A stretch of DNA of 13,883 nt from DAOMFM01 sp035429825. GTDB taxonomy: Bacteria; Acidobacteriota; Blastocatellia; UBA7656; JADIYM01. Within the stretch, counting starts at the first letter, position 1; each line of letters begins with the position of its first letter. Of this stretch, positions 11,313 to 13,883 are shown one piece after another. The stretch covers positions 1-13,883 of the forward strand of contig JBGAKX010000116.1 of NCBI GenBank assembly GCA_044224215.1, read 5' to 3'. The notes beneath the pieces were generated by a model, which saw only the letters and a list, made by a program, of their open reading frames with translations, had not been told where the DNA came from and did not search any database. Position numbers and translations under genes: made by a program.

Positions 11313-13883
11313 GTTCCTAACGAAGTCAAGTACCTCGAACTCCACTCCCACTCGAACTTCACGTTTCTCGACGGGGCCTCGCACCCCGAGACGATGGTCA
11401 AGCGCGCGGCCGAGCTCGGATATCCAGCGCTCGCGCTCACCGATCGCGACGGGCTCTACGGCGTGGTACGCCACTGGCAGGCCGCCCGCGAAGCCGGCAT
11501 CAAGCCGATCTACGGCGCCGAGGTCACGACCGAGAGCGGCGCGCACCTGACGCTGCTCGCCGCAAACGACGACGGCTACCGCTCGATCTCGCGCCTCGTC
11601 ACCGACGCACGCACCGGCCGCCCCAAGGGCGAGTCCGTCGCCACCCACGAGATGCTCGACCGCTGGCGCAACGGCGTCATCGCGCTCTCGGGCTGTCTTC
11701 ACGGAGACCTCGCGCGCGCGGTCGCCGCCGGCCACACCGCGGAGGCGCGCCGCGTCGCGGGCCGGCTCGCGGAGCTCTACGGCGACCGGTTCTACGTCGA
11801 GGTGCAGCGTCACCTCGTCGAGGACGAGGACCGCATCGCCGCCGCGCTGCTCGCGTTCGCACGCGCCGAGGGCCTGCCCGCCGTCGCCACGAACGACGCG
11901 CGGTATGCGACACCCGACGGCCGGCGGCTGCACGACGCGATGAGCTGCGTCCGGCTGCACACGACGCTCGCCGAGGCCGGCGCGCGGCTCAGGCCAAACG
12001 GCGAGCACTACCTCAAATCGGCCGCCGAGATGCGCGCGCTCTTTCCGCGCAGCCCGGAGTTGCTCGAACGCACGATCGAGATCGCGTCGCGCTGCGACGT
12101 CGCGCTCGACCGCATCGTCTACCGGCTGCCGTCGTTCACGGTTCCGGACGGCGAGACCGAGTTCAGCTATCTCCACCGGCTGGTCTACGAGGGCGCGCGC
12201 GAGCGCTACCACCCGATGACGCCAAAGGCCAACGCGCAGATCTCGTACGAACTGGCGCTGATCGAACAGCTGGGGCTTGCCGGGTATTTCCTGATCGTCT
12301 GGGACATCGTCCGGTTCTGCCGTGAGCGCGGGATCCTGTGCCAGGGCCGCGGTTCGGCGGCGAACTCTGCCGTCTGCTATTCGCTGCGGATCACGGCGGT
12401 CGATCCGGTGGGGCTGGAACTGCTCTTCGAGCGATTTTTGTCCGAGGGGCGCACCGAGCCGCCCGACATCGACATCGACATCGCGCACCAGGACCGCGAG
12501 GACGTCATCCAGTACGTCTACGAGAAGTACGGCCGCGACCGCGCGGCGATGGTGTCGGAGGTGATCAGCTACCGGCCAAAGTCGGCGGTTCGCGACCTTG
12601 GGAAGGCGATCGGGCTGACGGTCGCGCAGGTCGACGCGGCGTCGAAACGGCTCCATCGCTGGAACCGTTCCGACGAAGGCGCGATTCGCGACGCTGCCGG
12701 CGCCGCCGGGCTCGCGGACGATTCGCGCGAGATCGCGCTCCTGCAGGAGCTGTGCGACGGGATCGAGAGCTTCCCGCGCCACATGTCGATCCACGTCGGC
12801 GGGATGGTGATCTCGGACGGACCGATCGCCAACGTCGTGCCGGTCGAGCCGGCGACGATGCCCGACCGCACCGTCATCGCGTGGGACAAGGACGACGCCG
12901 CGATCGCCGGGCTCGTCAAGATCGACCTGCTGGGCCTGGGGATGCTGACGATGATCGGGATGGCGATCAAGTACGTGAACGAGAACACCGGCGTCGAGAT
13001 CGACCTTGGCCGGCTCGGGTTCGATGATCCGAAGATCTACGAGATGATGTGCAAGGCCGACACGGTCGGGCTGTTCCAGATCGAGTCGCGCGCGCAGATG
13101 AACACGCTGCCCCGCATGCGTCCGAACTGTTTCTACGACCTCGTCGTCGAGGTCGCGCTGATCCGGCCAGGCCCGATCCAGGGCGGCATGGTGCATCCGT
13201 ACCTGAACCGGCGCGCGGGCCGCGAGAAGGTGACGTATCCGCATCCTTCGCTCGAGCCGATCCTGAAACGCACGCTCGGCGTTCCGCTCTTTCAGGAGCA
13301 GCTCATGAAGGTTGCGGTCGCGGCCGCGGGCTTCACGCCGTCCGAGGCCGACAAGTTGCGGCGCGCGATGGGCTCGAAACGCTCGCACGCCGCGATGAAC
13401 GCGCTGCTCGACCGCCTGCGCGGCGGGATGCGCGCGAACGGCTACGACGAGAAGACCATCGAGTCGATCGTCGGACAGGTGACCGGGTTCGCGGACTACG
13501 GGTTTCCCGAGGCGCACGCCGCGTCGTTTGCGGTGCTCGTCTACGCGTCGGCGTACCTGAAGCTCTACCACCCGGTGGAGTTCTACTGCGCGCTGCTGAA
13601 CGCGCAGCCGATGGGGTTCTACTCGCCGGCGACGATCGCAGGCGACGCGCGGCGGCACGGCGTGCCGTTCCTGGCTATCGACGTGAACCGCAGCGGGTGG
13701 GACTCGGCGTGCGAGGGGCGCGCGGTGCGCATGGGGCTGCGAATGGTGCGCGGGATCGGCAGCGCGGAGCGTCCCGCGCTCGAGCGCGCGATCGAGCACG
13801 CGCCGTTCGCGGGCGCGAGCGACTTTGCCGCCGCGGCGCTCGAGGCGGGCGTGAGCACGACGGCGCTCGAGGCGCTTGCGGCC
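11310..13883 (+). CDS. dnaE2: DnaE2 (ImuC) error-prone DNA polymerase III alpha subunit, 3' end outside the window
   Basis: 858 residues without a stop; full proteins are about 1050, so the C-terminal clamp-binding/OB region is beyond the edge. It is a C-family polymerase of the translesion DnaE2 type. Visible parts: PHP domain from YLELHSHSNFTFLDGAS (His12, His14), ALTDRDGLYG (42-51) and TNDARY (194-199, where many PHP domains have a His); palm QGRGSAANSAVCY; PDIDIDI (385-391) with catalytic Asp386/Asp388; third Asp539 in VKIDLLGLGML; HMSIHVGG; VEVALIRPGPIQGGMVHPYL and GFPEAHAASFAVLVYASAYLK, which are typical of DnaE2 rather than replicative DnaE. No good Shine-Dalgarno precedes the GTG at 11310. 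An in-frame ATG at 11241 would add 23 residues made of repeat sequence, which I consider unlikely. Last gene of the lexA-imuA-imuB-dnaE2 order. Confidence 0.95.
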   Translation, partial: MVPNEVKYLELHSHSNFTFLDGASHPETMVKRAAELGYPALALTDRDGLYGVVRHWQAAREAGIKPIYGAEVTTESGAHLTLLAANDDGYRSISRLVTDARTGRPKGESVATHEMLDRWRNGVIALSGCLHGDLARAVAAGHTAEARRVAGRLAELYGDRFYVEVQRHLVEDEDRIAAALLAFARAEGLPAVATNDARYATPDGRRLHDAMSCVRLHTTLAEAGARLRPNGEHYLKSAAEMRALFPRSPELLERTIEIASRCDVALDRIVYRLPSFTVPDGETEFSYLHRLVYEGARERYHPMTPKANAQISYELALIEQLGLAGYFLIVWDIVRFCRERGILCQGRGSAANSAVCYSLRITAVDPVGLELLFERFLSEGRTEPPDIDIDIAHQDREDVIQYVYEKYGRDRAAMVSEVISYRPKSAVRDLGKAIGLTVAQVDAASKRLHRWNRSDEGAIRDAAGAAGLADDSREIALLQELCDGIESFPRHMSIHVGGMVISDGPIANVVPVEPATMPDRTVIAWDKDDAAIAGLVKIDLLGLGMLTMIGMAIKYVNENTGVEIDLGRLGFDDPKIYEMMCKADTVGLFQIESRAQMNTLPRMRPNCFYDLVVEVALIRPGPIQGGMVHPYLNRRAGREKVTYPHPSLEPILKRTLGVPLFQEQLMKVAVAAAGFTPSEADKLRRAMGSKRSHAAMNALLDRLRGGMRANGYDEKTIESIVGQVTGFADYGFPEAHAASFAVLVYASAYLKLYHPVEFYCALLNAQPMGFYSPATIAGDARRHGVPFLAIDVNRSGWDSACEGRAVRMGLRMVRGIGSAERPALERAIEHAPFAGASDFAAAALEAGVSTTALEALAA

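Noticed and set aside
11130..13799. 889-codon open frame antisense to dnaE2
   Set aside because: Its composition is Arg/Ala/Asp/His-rich without recognisable domains, and it mirrors the strongly conserved DnaE2 and the 3' end of imuB. Long antisense frames are common in GC-rich DNA.

Overview
The window is GC-rich DNA (mostly G/C third codon positions) carrying seven genes. No rRNA or tRNA is present to fix the taxonomy. The mix suggests an Acidobacteriota-like soil bacterium: a LexA/ImuA/ImuB/DnaE2 mutagenesis cassette, AAA_35 ATPases fused to a winged helix and to WD40 repeats, and two secreted proteins of types I associate with Acidobacteria. That assignment is inference.

Left end, 1-231: non-coding, filled with palindromes. 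It has two near-identical 45-nt inverted arms (26-70 and 118-162), GCACCCC/GGGGTGC mini-hairpins and a perfect hairpin at 205-223 just past the stop of the first gene.

Minus-strand pair, 234-5011: the upstream gene (3608-5011) encodes an OmpR/PhoB-type winged helix joined to an AAA_35 P-loop NTPase. The downstream gene (234-3497) encodes a second AAA_35 NTPase, one transmembrane helix and about 14 WD40 repeats. Their NTPase domains are clearly paralogous. Three TTCAGA direct repeats at exact 11-bp spacing sit just upstream of the first gene, as expected for an operator of an OmpR-family winged helix. I read the pair as an autoregulated sensor/regulator module.

Secreted proteins, plus strand, 5239-8390: a small exported beta-rich protein (5239-5709) is followed by two tandem hairpins, at least one terminator-like. 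Then comes an 811-residue exported protein with three copies of an ~80-residue Trp/Gly-Pro-Trp module, a Tyr/Gly-rich segment and a basic Arg/Gly-rich tail.

SOS mutagenesis cassette, plus strand, 8484 to the right edge: the order is lexA-imuA, imuB, dnaE2 (imuC; cut off by the window end). As read here, LexA and ImuA are one 404-residue polypeptide, so the SOS repressor/autoprotease is covalently joined to the RecA-like mutasome accessory protein. An A4 run at 9045-9048 is where a one-base difference would separate them. ImuB has lost the Y-family catalytic carboxylates but keeps a QRELF beta-clamp motif. Related intergenic repeats lie before lexA-imuA, between lexA-imuA and imuB, and between imuB and dnaE2, reaching the start codons of the last two genes.
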